Assembly (NCBI RefSeq): GCF_003008575.1
Contig: NZ_CP027667.1
Location: 2,752,001-2,816,000, forward strand
Source of the DNA: Melaminivora suipulveris
GTDB lineage: Bacteria > Pseudomonadota > Gammaproteobacteria > Burkholderiales > Burkholderiaceae_C
DNA length: 64,000 nucleotides
Direction of reading: 5' to 3'
Shown one piece after another: positions 1 to 8,511 of the stretch; position 1 is the first letter of the stretch; each line of letters starts with the position of its first letter. The translations under genes were made by a program, and so were the position numbers. The notes beneath the pieces are model-generated. The model searched no databases, was not told the origin of the DNA, and saw only the letters and a program-made list of their open reading frames with translations.

Positions 1-99
1 GCGCTTTTCCTCGGGCAGGCGGTCGGTTTCAACGCCGGTCAGGGCGCGCACCAGCGTGGTCTTGCCGTGGTCGATATGGCCGGCGGTGCCGATGATCAT
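1..99 (-). CDS. selB: Selenocysteine-specific elongation factor SelB (N-terminal fragment, cut by window edge)
   Basis: Only the first 33 codons lie in the window; the gene continues beyond base 1. SelB is the GTPase that delivers Sec-tRNA to UGA codons that carry a SECIS hairpin. The visible N-terminus begins [15 protein letters not shown], with the G1 P-loop (GHIDHGKT) in the form typical of SelB rather than EF-Tu, then an [14 protein letters not shown] stretch also typical of SelB. The start is the ATG at 97-99; codons upstream in frame are not start codons. It lies just downstream of selA on the same strand, separated by a repeat at 119-170. The C-terminal SECIS-binding domain cannot be checked here. 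Confidence 0.93.
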   Translation of the reverse strand, partial: MIIGTAGHIDHGKTTLVRALTGVETDRLPEEKR

Positions 100-118
100 C
101 TTCTTATGCTTCTGTTTT

Positions 119-170
119 GATAGCTGACTGCGCTTTATCCACGCCGACTGAGGGCCGATTTGGCTTGAAA
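119..170 (+). repeat. Intergenic repeat family A, copy 1
   Basis: About 52 bp containing TAGCTGACTGCGCTT, then ACGCCGACTGA, then a TTTGGCTTGAAA tail. It is the first of ten related elements in the window that share a TAGCT box, a GCGCTT box and a CGCCGACTGA core. It lies between selA and selB, that is, inside an apparent operon on the opposite strand. A regulatory or RNA role is unknown. Confidence 0.7.
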
Positions 171-175
171 CTGCC

Positions 176-1612
176 TCAAATCTGCGCCAGCGCCTTGCCC
201 AGCAGCGGCAGCTGTGCCTGGAAGGCTGGCAGCTCGTGCGCCTCCAGGCAGCGCAGGTCCAGCCACAGCGCGCCGGATTCGATGCGGCCGATGACCGGGC
301 GAGGCAGGGCGCGCAGGGCGGCTTCCAGCCGGGCCAGCGCGCTTCCCGCGCCCTTGGATTGCACCGGCTGCAGCGCCAGACCCCAGCTGGGCAGGGTGTT
401 CACGGGCAGGGCGCCGCTGCCGATCTGGCTGGAGCACGCTGCGCTGCACACGGCGTAGCCGGCGCCGACCGCGCTTTGCACATCAGGCAGCAGCTGTGCG
501 ACTTGCGCCTGCATGTCGGCCTGCGGGCGGGTGAACAGGCGCAGCGTGGTCAGGCGCTCGGGCAGGCGTTCGGGCGTCAGGTACAGGCGCAGCACCGGCT
601 CCAGCGCCGCCAGGGTCAGCTTGCCCACGCGCAGGGCGCGCTTGAGCGGGTTCTTCTTGATGGCGGCGATCAAGTCCTTGCGGCCCACGATCAGCCCGGC
701 CTGCGGCCCGCCCAGCAGCTTGTCGCCGCTGAAGGTGACCAGATCGGCGCCGGCGGCGATGACGTCGCGCACCGTGGGCTCGTGCGGCAGGCCCCATTGC
801 GCCAGGTCCACCAGCGTGCCGCTGCCCAGGTCGACCACCAGCGGCAGACCGTGCGCGTGGGCTATGGCAGCGACCTCGGCCTCGGCCACGCTCTTGGTGA
901 AGCCGGTGATGGCGTAGTTGCTGCAATGCACCTTCATCAGCGCGGCGGTCTGCGCTCCGATGGCGCCCGCGTAGTCGTGCGCGTGCGTGCGGTTGGTGGT
1001 GCCGACCTCGACCAGCGTGCTGCCGGCGCGGGCCATGACGTCGGGAATGCGAAAGGCGCCGCCGATCTCCACCAGCTCGCCGCGCGAGACGATGGCCTCG
1101 CGGCCCAGCGCCAGGGTGTTCAGCGCCAGCAGCACGGCGGCGGCGTTGTTGTTGACCACCGTGGCAGCCTCGGCGCCGGTCAGCTCGCACAGCAAGTCCT
1201 CGACCAGGTCGTCGCGATCGCCGCGCCCGCCGGTGGCCAGGTCGTATTCCAGATTGGCCGGTGCCGTCAAAGCCTGCACCACGGCCTGCACGGCCGCATC
1301 GGGCAGCAGCGCGCGGCCCAGGTTGGTGTGCAGCACCGTGCCGGTGAGGTTGAACACGGTCTTGAAACGCGGCGCCAGGCGATCGGCCAGGCGCCGGGCG
1401 GCATGGTGGGCGATGGCCTCGGGCGCCAGCGCTTCGCCGTCCAGCTCACCGGCCAGCGCCGCCGGCCGCAGCGCGTCGATGGCCGCGCGCACGGCGGCGG
1501 TGGTGCTGCTGGCGCCGTGCTCGGCGCTCAATTGCCGCGCCAGCGGCGTGGACAGCACCCGGTCCACGCCGGGCAGGCGCGCGGCGGGCGCGGCACCGCT
1601 GGCGCTGCTCAT
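176..1612 (-). CDS. selA: L-seryl-tRNA(Sec) selenium transferase SelA
   Basis: Converts Ser-tRNA(Sec) to Sec-tRNA(Sec) with selenophosphate; PLP-dependent, homodecameric in the family. The 478-aa length matches the family (about 463 aa in E. coli). Visible family blocks are [16 protein letters not shown] (about 88-103), [37 protein letters not shown] and [13 protein letters not shown], where Lys at about residue 298 is the expected PLP lysine. The reading frame stays open upstream, but the ATG at 1610-1612 overlaps the fdhE stop (ATGA at 1609-1612), so translation is probably coupled to fdhE. selB follows downstream. Together with fdnG's UGA codon this shows an intact selenocysteine system. 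Confidence 0.97.
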   Translation of the reverse strand: MSSASGAAPAARLPGVDRVLSTPLARQLSAEHGASSTTAAVRAAIDALRPAALAGELDGEALAPEAIAHHAARRLADRLAPRFKTVFNLTGTVLHTNLGRALLPDAAVQAVVQALTAPANLEYDLATGGRGDRDDLVEDLLCELTGAEAATVVNNNAAAVLLALNTLALGREAIVSRGELVEIGGAFRIPDVMARAGSTLVEVGTTNRTHAHDYAGAIGAQTAALMKVHCSNYAITGFTKSVAEAEVAAIAHAHGLPLVVDLGSGTLVDLAQWGLPHEPTVRDVIAAGADLVTFSGDKLLGGPQAGLIVGRKDLIAAIKKNPLKRALRVGKLTLAALEPVLRLYLTPERLPERLTTLRLFTRPQADMQAQVAQLLPDVQSAVGAGYAVCSAACSSQIGSGALPVNTLPSWGLALQPVQSKGAGSALARLEAALRALPRPVIGRIESGALWLDLRCLEAHELPAFQAQLPLLGKALAQI

Positions 1613-2583
1613 GCCTCCGGGCCGGGCACGGCGGGGCCGGGGTCGGCGTCGGACATGGGCAGCAGCGGGTTCATGCTGGCGCGGGCGAAGTCGGTCTCGC
1701 CCATCAGCAGGTCCAGCAGCAGGGTCGCCAGGTCGTCGGCCAGCGGCTCGGCCAGGGGGTCTTTTTCCTGGTTCACCAGCTTGCGGTAGGTGTGGCAGCC
1801 ATCGCAGGTCTCGGCCAGCACCGTCTGGTCGGCCTGGGCGCTGCCGGGCTGCAGCTGCTCCAGGCCCTGGTACCGGATGCCGCGCGTGGACTCGCAGTGG
1901 CTGCACTTGACGCGCACCATGTGCCACTCGGTGGCGCAGGTGCCGCAGTGCAGGTAGCGCAGGCCGGCGGACTGCCCGCCGATGCGCAGCACGCTGGCCA
2001 CGGGCGCCGTGCCGCAGACCGGGCAGATGGTGGCCGGGTCGGTGTAGGGGATGTCGGCCTCGCGCAGGCGGCTGGCGCGGTCGGCAAACACCACCTGCAA
2101 CGCCGCCATGACCAGGGGCGCGGCGGCCAGGTCCTCGCTCTCGCTCAGCAAGCCGACCAGCACGCGGCGCGCCAGCGTGTCGCGCTCGTCCTGCGGCATG
2201 GCGCGCAGGCGGGCGATGGTGGGCACGAGCTGCTCGGGCAGGCCAGGCGCGTCCTGCACCGCGTCCAGCAGCTGATCCAGCACGCCGTGCCAGGCCGGAT
2301 CGACGTGGCTGGCGGCAGGCAGCAGGGGCATGGAATGCTCCTGCGCCTGGGCGATGGCCTGCGCGTCGGGCGCGGCGGTCTGCACCGTGGCTGCCGCGTG
2401 CTGCTGCGCGCGCGCCAGATGCGACAGGAACAGCAGGTAGTCGCCGATCGGGTTGTCCTGCGCCTTCTGCGCCAGCCGCGCGGCGCGGTCGGCGAACAGC
2501 TCGACCGGCCGAGGCAGACGCACGCGCTGCGGGCTGGTGCGGTCCAGGGCTTCGATATCACCTGGCTGCAAGATACGTTGCAT
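1609..2583 (-). CDS. fdhE: Formate dehydrogenase accessory protein FdhE
   Basis: Cytoplasmic maturation factor needed for active formate dehydrogenases N/O; binds the catalytic subunit and is thought to act at its metal or redox centre. The 324-aa protein has four CXXC pairs in its C-terminal half (Cys187/190, 213/216, 227/230, 260/263), the rubredoxin-like zinc or iron ligands of FdhE, and the family block [11 protein letters not shown] followed by [14 protein letters not shown]. The start is the ATG at 2581-2583. Its stop overlaps the selA start by 4 nt. About 208 bp separate it from fdnI upstream, and that gap carries a repeat. Confidence 0.95.
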   Translation of the reverse strand: MQRILQPGDIEALDRTSPQRVRLPRPVELFADRAARLAQKAQDNPIGDYLLFLSHLARAQQHAAATVQTAAPDAQAIAQAQEHSMPLLPAASHVDPAWHGVLDQLLDAVQDAPGLPEQLVPTIARLRAMPQDERDTLARRVLVGLLSESEDLAAAPLVMAALQVVFADRASRLREADIPYTDPATICPVCGTAPVASVLRIGGQSAGLRYLHCGTCATEWHMVRVKCSHCESTRGIRYQGLEQLQPGSAQADQTVLAETCDGCHTYRKLVNQEKDPLAEPLADDLATLLLDLLMGETDFARASMNPLLPMSDADPGPAVPGPEA

Positions 2584-2699
2584 GGAAGCTCACTCCAGAA
2601 ATGAGACCGCCGCCGGTCGGCACGGGGCCGGCGGCGGCGGGAGGTAAGGGTAGCAGCGAATCTGGCCGATAAGGCGCAGGTGCGCTTCGTTCAGGCGCC

Positions 2700-2797
2700 A
2701 CCCAATGCCAGTGGACGCCGTGGATCGGGCTTCGCCCGTCCAGTGGCGTCGCCCCCTTGAGGGGGAGGCGCCGCAGGCGCCTCGGGGGTGGTCAAGA
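2700..2797 (-). repeat. Intergenic repeat family B, copy 1 (hairpin-rich)
   Basis: About 98 bp between fdnI and fdhE, beginning at the stop codon of fdnI. Read on the minus strand it contains nested inverted repeats: GGCGCC-TGCG-GGCGCC-like arms, CCCCCTCAAGGGGG, and GGGCGAAGCCC. A second copy lies at 45115-45231, again directly at the 3' end of a minus-strand gene, in the same orientation. It may act as an mRNA 3' hairpin or attenuator between fdnI and fdhE. Function is inferred from position only. Confidence 0.65.
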
Positions 2798-3418
2798 ATT
2801 GTCTCCGGTCATCTTGCGATACCAGCCCCGGTGGTGCTGCTTGGCCCAGGCGCGCGTCACCGTGCCGTAGAGCATGGCGCGGATGGTGCCGCGCGTCCAG
2901 ATCGCGGCATAGACGTGCAGGATGAAGATCAGCAGCATGACCACGGCCGAGATCGCATGCACGACGGAGGCCAGGCGCACCAGGTCCACCGGCAGCGTCA
3001 GCCAGGCGCGCCACATCATCACGCCGCTCACGATGAGCAGCAGCAGGCACAGCAGGAAGCCCCAGAACACGAGCTTCTGACCGCCGTTGTACTTGCCCTG
3101 CTCGGGCATGTCGTGGTCGTCGCCGTCCACCATCTTGCCGATGTTCTTCAGCCACTCGACGTCGCGCCGCTCCAACAGGTTCAGCGCGGCGAAGCGCACG
3201 ATCATGCCCAGGAAGAACACGAACATGACCACCCCGATGTAGGGGTGCAGGATGCGCGCCCACGGCCCGCCGCCGAAGAACTGCACCAGCGGGTAGAAGG
3301 CCGGGTGGAAGAACGCCAGGCCCGACAGGGCCAGCAGGATGAAGCAGATGCCCACGATCCAGTGGTTCACCCGCTCGCCGGCGGTGTAGCGCGGCAAATC
3401 GCGTGGATTGCGAATCAT
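2792..3418 (-). CDS. fdnI: Formate dehydrogenase gamma subunit, cytochrome b556
   Basis: Inner-membrane anchor that passes electrons from the beta subunit through two b hemes to quinone. The 208-aa protein has about four hydrophobic segments (near residues 20-40, 58-78, 108-130, 145-168), with His residues in ERVNHWI, ILHPYIG and near FILHVYAA as candidate heme ligands, as known for FdnI. The start ATG (3416-3418) overlaps the fdxH stop by 4 nt, so it is coupled. The stop codon lies inside the edge of repeat B. The length matches E. coli FdnI (217 aa). Confidence 0.95.
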   Translation of the reverse strand: MIRNPRDLPRYTAGERVNHWIVGICFILLALSGLAFFHPAFYPLVQFFGGGPWARILHPYIGVVMFVFFLGMIVRFAALNLLERRDVEWLKNIGKMVDGDDHDMPEQGKYNGGQKLVFWGFLLCLLLLIVSGVMMWRAWLTLPVDLVRLASVVHAISAVVMLLIFILHVYAAIWTRGTIRAMLYGTVTRAWAKQHHRGWYRKMTGDNS

Positions 3419-4344
3419 GGCAGTCTCCCCCTGGCGGCAGCTTCCGCCTCACGGTCCTTGAGTTCCATCTCTCGCTCCAGCTCCTCGGACACCTCGTTGG
3501 GGCCTTTGGAGATGAAGTGAAACAGGCTGCCCAGGGCGGCTGCCCCCAGGGCAATCATGGCCAGCGGCTTGGACGCGCCCTTCCACAGGCTGACCATCGG
3601 GCTGATGCGCGGCGCGTCCGGCAGGCCCTGGTACAGCGACGGCTTGTCCGCGTGGTGCAGCACGTACATGACGTGCGTGCCGCCCACGCCGATGGGGTCG
3701 TACAGCCCGGCCTGCGCGAAGCCGCGCTCCTTGAGGTCCACGATGCGCTCGGCCGCGTGGTCCTTCATGGCCTGCTTGGTGCCGAACACGATGGCGCCCG
3801 TGGGGCAGGTCTTGACGCACGCCGGCTCCTGGCCCACCGCCACGCGGTCGGAGCACAGAGTGCACTTGTACGCCTTGTTGTCCTGCTTGGAGATGCGCGG
3901 CACGTTGAACGGGCAGCCGGTGATGCAGTAGCCGCAGCCGATGCAGTGCTCCTCGTGGAAGTCCACGATGCCGTTGGTGTACTGCACGATGGCGCCGGGC
4001 GCCGGGCAGGCCTTCAGGCACCCTGGGTCCTCGCAGTGCATGCAGCCGTCCTTGCGGATCAGCCACTCCAGGTTGCCCGACGCCTCGTTCTCGTATTCGG
4101 TGAAGCGCATCACCGTCCAAGCGTTGGGCGTCAGGTCCGTGGGGTTGTCGTAGGTGCCGTGCGTGCTGCCCGGCTCCTGGCGCAGGTCGTTCCACTCCAT
4201 GCACGCCGTCTGGCAGGCCTTGCAGCCTATGCACTTGGAGACGTCGATCAGCTTGGCCACGTCGCCCGAGTGCGGGTTGCGTGCCTGCGGCGCGGGCGAC
4301 GTGGTGGCCGAAATGCGCTGGATATCAAGGGATTGCAATGCCAT
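3415..4344 (-). CDS. fdxH: Formate dehydrogenase beta subunit, four-cluster Fe-S protein
   Basis: Electron-transfer subunit of formate dehydrogenase N/O. The 309-aa protein carries four Cys clusters of ferredoxin type ([42 protein letters not shown] and CTLCSDR with [10 protein letters not shown]), expected to bind four [4Fe-4S]. A single C-terminal membrane helix (about residues 255-275) anchors it, as in FdnH. It starts at the ATG 4342-4344, 11 nt after fdnG, and overlaps fdnI by 4 nt. It has no signal peptide of its own and is presumably exported with the Tat-targeted alpha subunit. Confidence 0.96.
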   Translation of the reverse strand: MALQSLDIQRISATTSPAPQARNPHSGDVAKLIDVSKCIGCKACQTACMEWNDLRQEPGSTHGTYDNPTDLTPNAWTVMRFTEYENEASGNLEWLIRKDGCMHCEDPGCLKACPAPGAIVQYTNGIVDFHEEHCIGCGYCITGCPFNVPRISKQDNKAYKCTLCSDRVAVGQEPACVKTCPTGAIVFGTKQAMKDHAAERIVDLKERGFAQAGLYDPIGVGGTHVMYVLHHADKPSLYQGLPDAPRISPMVSLWKGASKPLAMIALGAAALGSLFHFISKGPNEVSEELEREMELKDREAEAAARGRLP

Positions 4345-4355
4345 CTCGCGCCTCC

Positions 4356-7300
4356 TTACGCTTTCTCGACCTTGACCAGGAAGGTCTTGAACTCGGGCGT
4401 GTTGGTGTTTCCGTCACCCACGAAGGGGGTCAGGATGTTGGCCAGGTAGCCCGGTTTGGTCAGGCCCTTGAAGCCCCAGTGGATGGGGATGCCCACGTGG
4501 TGCACGGTCTTGCCCTCGATCTGCATCGGCTTGATGCGCTTGGTCACCACCGCCACGGCCTTGATGTGGCCGCGCTTGGAGCTGACCTTGACGCGGTCGC
4601 CCGCGGCGATACCCAGCTCCCGGGCCATGGCCTCGCCGATTTCCACGAACTGCTCGGGCTGCGTGATGGCGTTGACCAGCGAGTGCTTGGTCCAGTAGTG
4701 GAAGTGCTCGGTCAGGCGGTACGTTGTGCCCACGTGCGGGAAGTCCTGCGCGCGGCCAAAGGTGTCCCAGATGTTGTCGAACACCCGCGCGGCCGGCGAA
4801 GACGTGGCCTTGGGGTTGTTCGGGTACATCGGGTTGCGGCCGATGGGCGTGTCGAACGGCTCGTAGTGCGTCGGGAACGGCCCCTCGGCCAGGCCCTTCC
4901 TGGCAAAGAAGCGCGCCACACCCTCGGGGTTCATGATGAACGGGCCGTTGCCGGTCTCCGGGGCGATGGCGACACCCGTGTCGGGCACGTCGGCGCCTAC
5001 CCAGGCGCGGCCGTTCCACTCCACCAGCTTGCGCCGGGGGTTGAACGGCTTGCCTTCGAGGTCGGCCGAGGCGCGGTTGTAGAGCACGCGGCGGTTGGCC
5101 GGCCAGGCCCAGGCCCAGTTGAGCGTGTTGCCGATGCCCGTGGGGTCGGAGTTGTCGCGCCGCGACATCTGGTTGCCCGCCTGCGTCCAGCAGCCGGCGT
5201 AGATCCAGCAGCCACTGGCGGTGGTGCCGTCGTCGCGCAGCTCGGCAAAACCGGCCACCTGCTGGCCCGCGGCGCGGATGACCTTGGTCGGATCCTTGGG
5301 ATCGACCAGATCCACCAGCGCGCGGCCGTTGTACTCCTTGGCCAGCTCTTCCGAGGTCGGATGGCCGGCCTGGGCGTACTTCCAGTCCAGGTTCAGGATG
5401 GGGTCGGGGAAGGCGCCGCCGTCCTTGGCGTACAGCGCCTTCATCTGCAGGTGCAGCCCGGCCATGATGGCCACGTCGGTGCGCGCCTCGCCCGGCGGCT
5501 CGGCGGCCTTCCAGTGCCACTGCAGCACGCGGGAGGAACTGACCACCGTGCCTTCTTCCTCGGCAAAGCAGGTCGTGGGCAGGCGAAAGACCTCGGTCTT
5601 GACGGCCGCCGTGTCGATGTCGTTGAACTCGCCGTGGTTCTTCCAGAACTCGGACGTCTCGGTGGCCAGCGGGTCCATGACGACCAGGAACTTGAGCTTG
5701 GCCAGGCCGTCGCGCACGCGGTGGCTGTTGGACAGCGCCGCGATCGGGTTGAAGCCCTGCGCGATGTAGCCGTTGACCTTGCCCTCGTTCATGAGCTGGA
5801 AGATCTGCAGCATGTCGTACTGCCGGTCCAGCTTGGGCAGGTACTCGAACGCCCAGTTGTTCTCGGCCGTGGCGGCCGCGCCGAAGAAGGACTTCATGAG
5901 GCTGACGTGGAACTTCGGATAGTTCTGCCAGTAGCTCATCTGGTTGGCGCGCAGCGGCTTTTGCGTGCGCGCGGCGATGTAGGCGCCGTAGTCCTGCTCC
6001 TTGTCGCTGGGCAGCGACAGATAGCCCGGCAGGCTGGCCGACAACAGGCCCAGGTCGGTCAGGCCCTGGATGTTGGAGTGCCCGCGCAGCGCGTTCATGC
6101 CGCCGCCGGACACGCCGATGTTGCCGCACAGCAGCTGCACCATGGCCGCGCAGCGCAGGATCTGCGAGCCGGTGGAGTGCTGCGTCCAGCCCAGCGCGTA
6201 CATGATGGTCGCGGCGCGGCCCGGCACGGCGGTGGAGGCGAACTTCTCGCACACGTGCAGGAACTTGTCCCTGGGCGTGCCGCAGACGCTCTCCACCTTC
6301 TCCGGCGTGTATGACGCATAGTGCTGCTTCATCAGCTGGTATACGCAGCGCGGGTGCTGCAGGCTCGGGTCGGTCTTCACATAACCGTCCTCGCCCAGCT
6401 CGTAGTCCCAGCTCTTCTTGTCGTAGGTGCGCTTTTCCTCGTTGTAGCCCGAGAAGATGCCGTCCACGAACTCGTAGTCATCGCGCACGATGAAGCTGAA
6501 GTCCGTGTAGTTGTGCACGTACTCGTGGTGGATCTTGTCGTTGCTGAGCAGGTAATTGATGATCCCGCCCAGAAAGACGATGTCCGAGCCCGAACGGATC
6601 GGGGCGTAGAAATCCGCCACCGACGCCGAGCGGTTGAAGCGCGGGTCGACCACCATGAAGTGCGCCTTGTTGTGCGCCTTCGCTTCGGTCACCCACTTGA
6701 AACCGCAGGGGTGGGCTTCGGCGGCATTGCCGCCCATGATCAAAATTACGTCCGCATTCTTGATGTCGACCCAATGGTTCGTCATCGCTCCACGGCCAAA
6801 CGTCGGGGCAAGACCTGCCACCGTCGGGCCGTGTCAAACACGGGCTTGGTTGTCGAATGCCAGCAGGCCCCAGGAGCGGGCCACTTTGTGCGTGATGTAG
6901 CCGGCCTCGTTGCTGGAGGCCGAAGCGGCCAGCATGCCGGTGGAGATCCAGCGGTTGACCGTGAGCCCTTCGGCGTTCTTGGCCTGGAAGTTGGCGTCGC
7001 GGTCTTCCTTGAGCAGTTTGGCGATGCGGGTGAGCGCGTCGTCCCAGGACAGGCGCTTCCACTCATTGGAGCCCGGCGCGCGGTACTCGGGGTACAGCAG
7101 GCGGTTGGGGCTGTTGATGAAGTCCAGCAGGCCCGCGCCCTTGGGGCACAGCGTGCCGCGGTTGACCGGATGGTCCGGGTCGCCCTCGACGTGGATGACG
7201 GACTTGCGGGCGTTGGCCGAGCCGTCGCCCAGCGAATACATGAGAAGGCCGCAGCCGACTGAGCAATAGGTGCAGGTCTGGCGGGTGACCGTGGCAGCGG

Positions 7301-7421
7301 CCAGCTTGTACTGGCGTACCTCGGCCAGCGCGGTCGCGGGCGAAAAGCCCATGGCAACCAGGCTGGTGCCCACCAGCCCCGCTCCGCTCATGCGGAAGAA
7401 GTGCCGGCGGTTCATATCCAT
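4356..7421 (-). CDS. fdnG: Formate dehydrogenase-N alpha subunit, selenocysteine-containing
   Basis: Catalytic subunit that oxidises formate to CO2 at a Mo-bis-MGD centre on the periplasmic side. The gene must be read through an in-frame TGA at 6834-6836. It then encodes 1021 aa with selenocysteine at residue 196, followed by His197 and [14 protein letters not shown], as in E. coli FdnG/FdoG (about 1015 aa, Sec196 from memory). Residues 5-10 RRHFFR plus a hydrophobic stretch to about 33 form a Tat signal. Cys50, 53, 57 and 92 should bind [4Fe-4S]. The start ATG has AGGAGG at 7429-7434, 7 nt upstream. It leads the operon fdnGHI-fdhE-selAB. Splitting it into two ORFs would be an annotation error. 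Confidence 0.96.
6791..6833 (-). promoter_or_regulatory. Bacterial SECIS hairpin directing Sec insertion in fdnG
   Basis: Immediately after the TGA on the minus strand, CACGGCC (6827-6833) pairs perfectly with GGCCGTG (6791-6797). An inner GGCA/TGCC stem closes a GGTCT apical loop (6811-6815). The loop begins 18 nt after the TGA, the same spacing and loop sequence I recall for the E. coli fdhF SECIS recognised by SelB. The hairpin overlaps coding sequence, as bacterial SECIS elements do. Confidence 0.92.
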
Positions 7422-7428
7422 GATGAAA

Positions 7429-7434
7429 CCTCCT
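7429..7434 (-). promoter_or_regulatory. Ribosome binding site of fdnG
   Basis: A full AGGAGG on the minus strand, 7 nt before the ATG at 7419-7421. This is stronger than most Shine-Dalgarno sites in the window and fixes the fdnG start and its Tat signal. The surrounding 7422-7662 is the divergent fdnG/fdhD control region; I could not identify a confident promoter or operator in it. Confidence 0.8.
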
Positions 7435-7662
7435 GTCGTGGGGAAATCGGGTGTTGTCGTGCCATCTTCCCGGCAAGTTGCGCGCAGCAGCTAGGGGTTA
7501 ACACTTGGTCGGCCTGACCAAAAGCCGGCAGAGGGCGATGGCGGGGCGGCGCGCCTGCCGCCCGTAGCAACCATCATAGTGTCATGGGAATGCCTGACAA
7601 GGGCAGTCGGGGCAGCCACCGCGCGCGCCAAGGGCATGGGGCCGGCTGGTATCGTCCGGGCC

Positions 7663-8511
7663 ATGTCGGCCGCCGATTTCCCTCTCTCCGCCAGCCTGTT
7701 GCCCGAACCGCTGGCGCCGCTGCGCGCGCTGCAGGCGCAGCAGTGGCACGCCGGCGCCGGCGTGCAGCCCCAGGCGGTCGAGCTGGCGGCCGAGGTGCCG
7801 GTGGCGCTGGTCTTCAACGGCATCTCGCACGCGGTCATGATGGCCACGCCGCAGGACCTGGCCGAGTTCGCCATCGGCTTCGCCCTGAGCGAGGGCGTGG
7901 TCGAGCACGCCCACGAGTGCCGCGACGTCGAGGTATTGCAGCATGGTGTGGGCACGGCCGACGAGAGCTGCACCGTGCATGTCGAAATTCCGCCACGCCA
8001 CTTCGCGCGCCTGAAGGAACGCCGCCGCGCGCTCGTCGGCCGCACCGGCTGCGGCGTGTGCGGCATCGACAGCCTGGCGGCGCTGGACCTGCATCCCGAG
8101 GCGCTGGCCGCGCCCGCCTGGCGCGGACGGCTTGACGCCGCCACCGTGCTGCGCCCCTTCGCCACGCTGGGCCAGCGCCAGCGGCTCAACGCCCGCGCCG
8201 GCTCGCTGCACGCCGCCGGCTGGGCCACGCCGGCTGGCGAGTTGACCGACGTGCTGGAGGACGTGGGCCGGCACAACGCGCTGGACAAGCTCTTTGGCCG
8301 CCTGGCGCTGGCCGGGCGCCTGGGCGAGGCGGGTTTCATCGTCATGACCAGCCGCACCAGCTATGAGCTGGTGCGCAAGTGCGCGCGCATGCAGGTGCCG
8401 GCGTTCGCCACCATCTCCGCGCCGACCACGCTGGCGCTGCAGCTGGCGCAGGAGGCCGGCATGCACCTGTGGGGCCTGTGCCGACCGCCGACTGCGCTGC
8501 GTTATGTCTGA
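7663..8511 (+). CDS. fdhD: Formate dehydrogenase accessory sulfurtransferase FdhD
   Basis: Transfers sulfur from the cysteine desulfurase to the Mo-bis-MGD cofactor before insertion into formate dehydrogenase. The 282-aa protein shows FNGISHAVMMATP, FAIGFALSEGV, the redox loop GRTGCGVCGIDS (the CXXC cysteines that carry sulfur), EDVGRHNALDKL and SRTSYELVRKCARM, all FdhD landmarks. I chose the ATG at 7663; an in-frame ATG at 7579 would add 28 poorly conserved-looking residues. It is divergent from fdnG and therefore probably shares its control region. Its 3' end overlaps the next gene by 8 nt. Confidence 0.95.
   Translation: MSAADFPLSASLLPEPLAPLRALQAQQWHAGAGVQPQAVELAAEVPVALVFNGISHAVMMATPQDLAEFAIGFALSEGVVEHAHECRDVEVLQHGVGTADESCTVHVEIPPRHFARLKERRRALVGRTGCGVCGIDSLAALDLHPEALAAPAWRGRLDAATVLRPFATLGQRQRLNARAGSLHAAGWATPAGELTDVLEDVGRHNALDKLFGRLALAGRLGEAGFIVMTSRTSYELVRKCARMQVPAFATISAPTTLALQLAQEAGMHLWGLCRPPTALRYV

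Noticed and set aside
236..1789. Long open frame on the plus strand opposite selA
   Set aside because: Low-complexity Arg/Gln/Gly/Val-rich translation with no recognisable domains; an antisense artefact of GC-rich third-position bias over a well-identified gene.
4281..6314. 677-codon open frame on the plus strand opposite fdnG
   Set aside because: The translation is low-complexity Val/Gly/His/Arg-rich with no motif; a shadow of fdnG codon bias.
6834..6836. In-frame TGA in fdnG as a sign of a pseudogene or two separate genes
   Set aside because: The reading frame is intact on both sides, the SECIS hairpin is canonical, the position is the known Sec site, and selA/selB are in the same operon.
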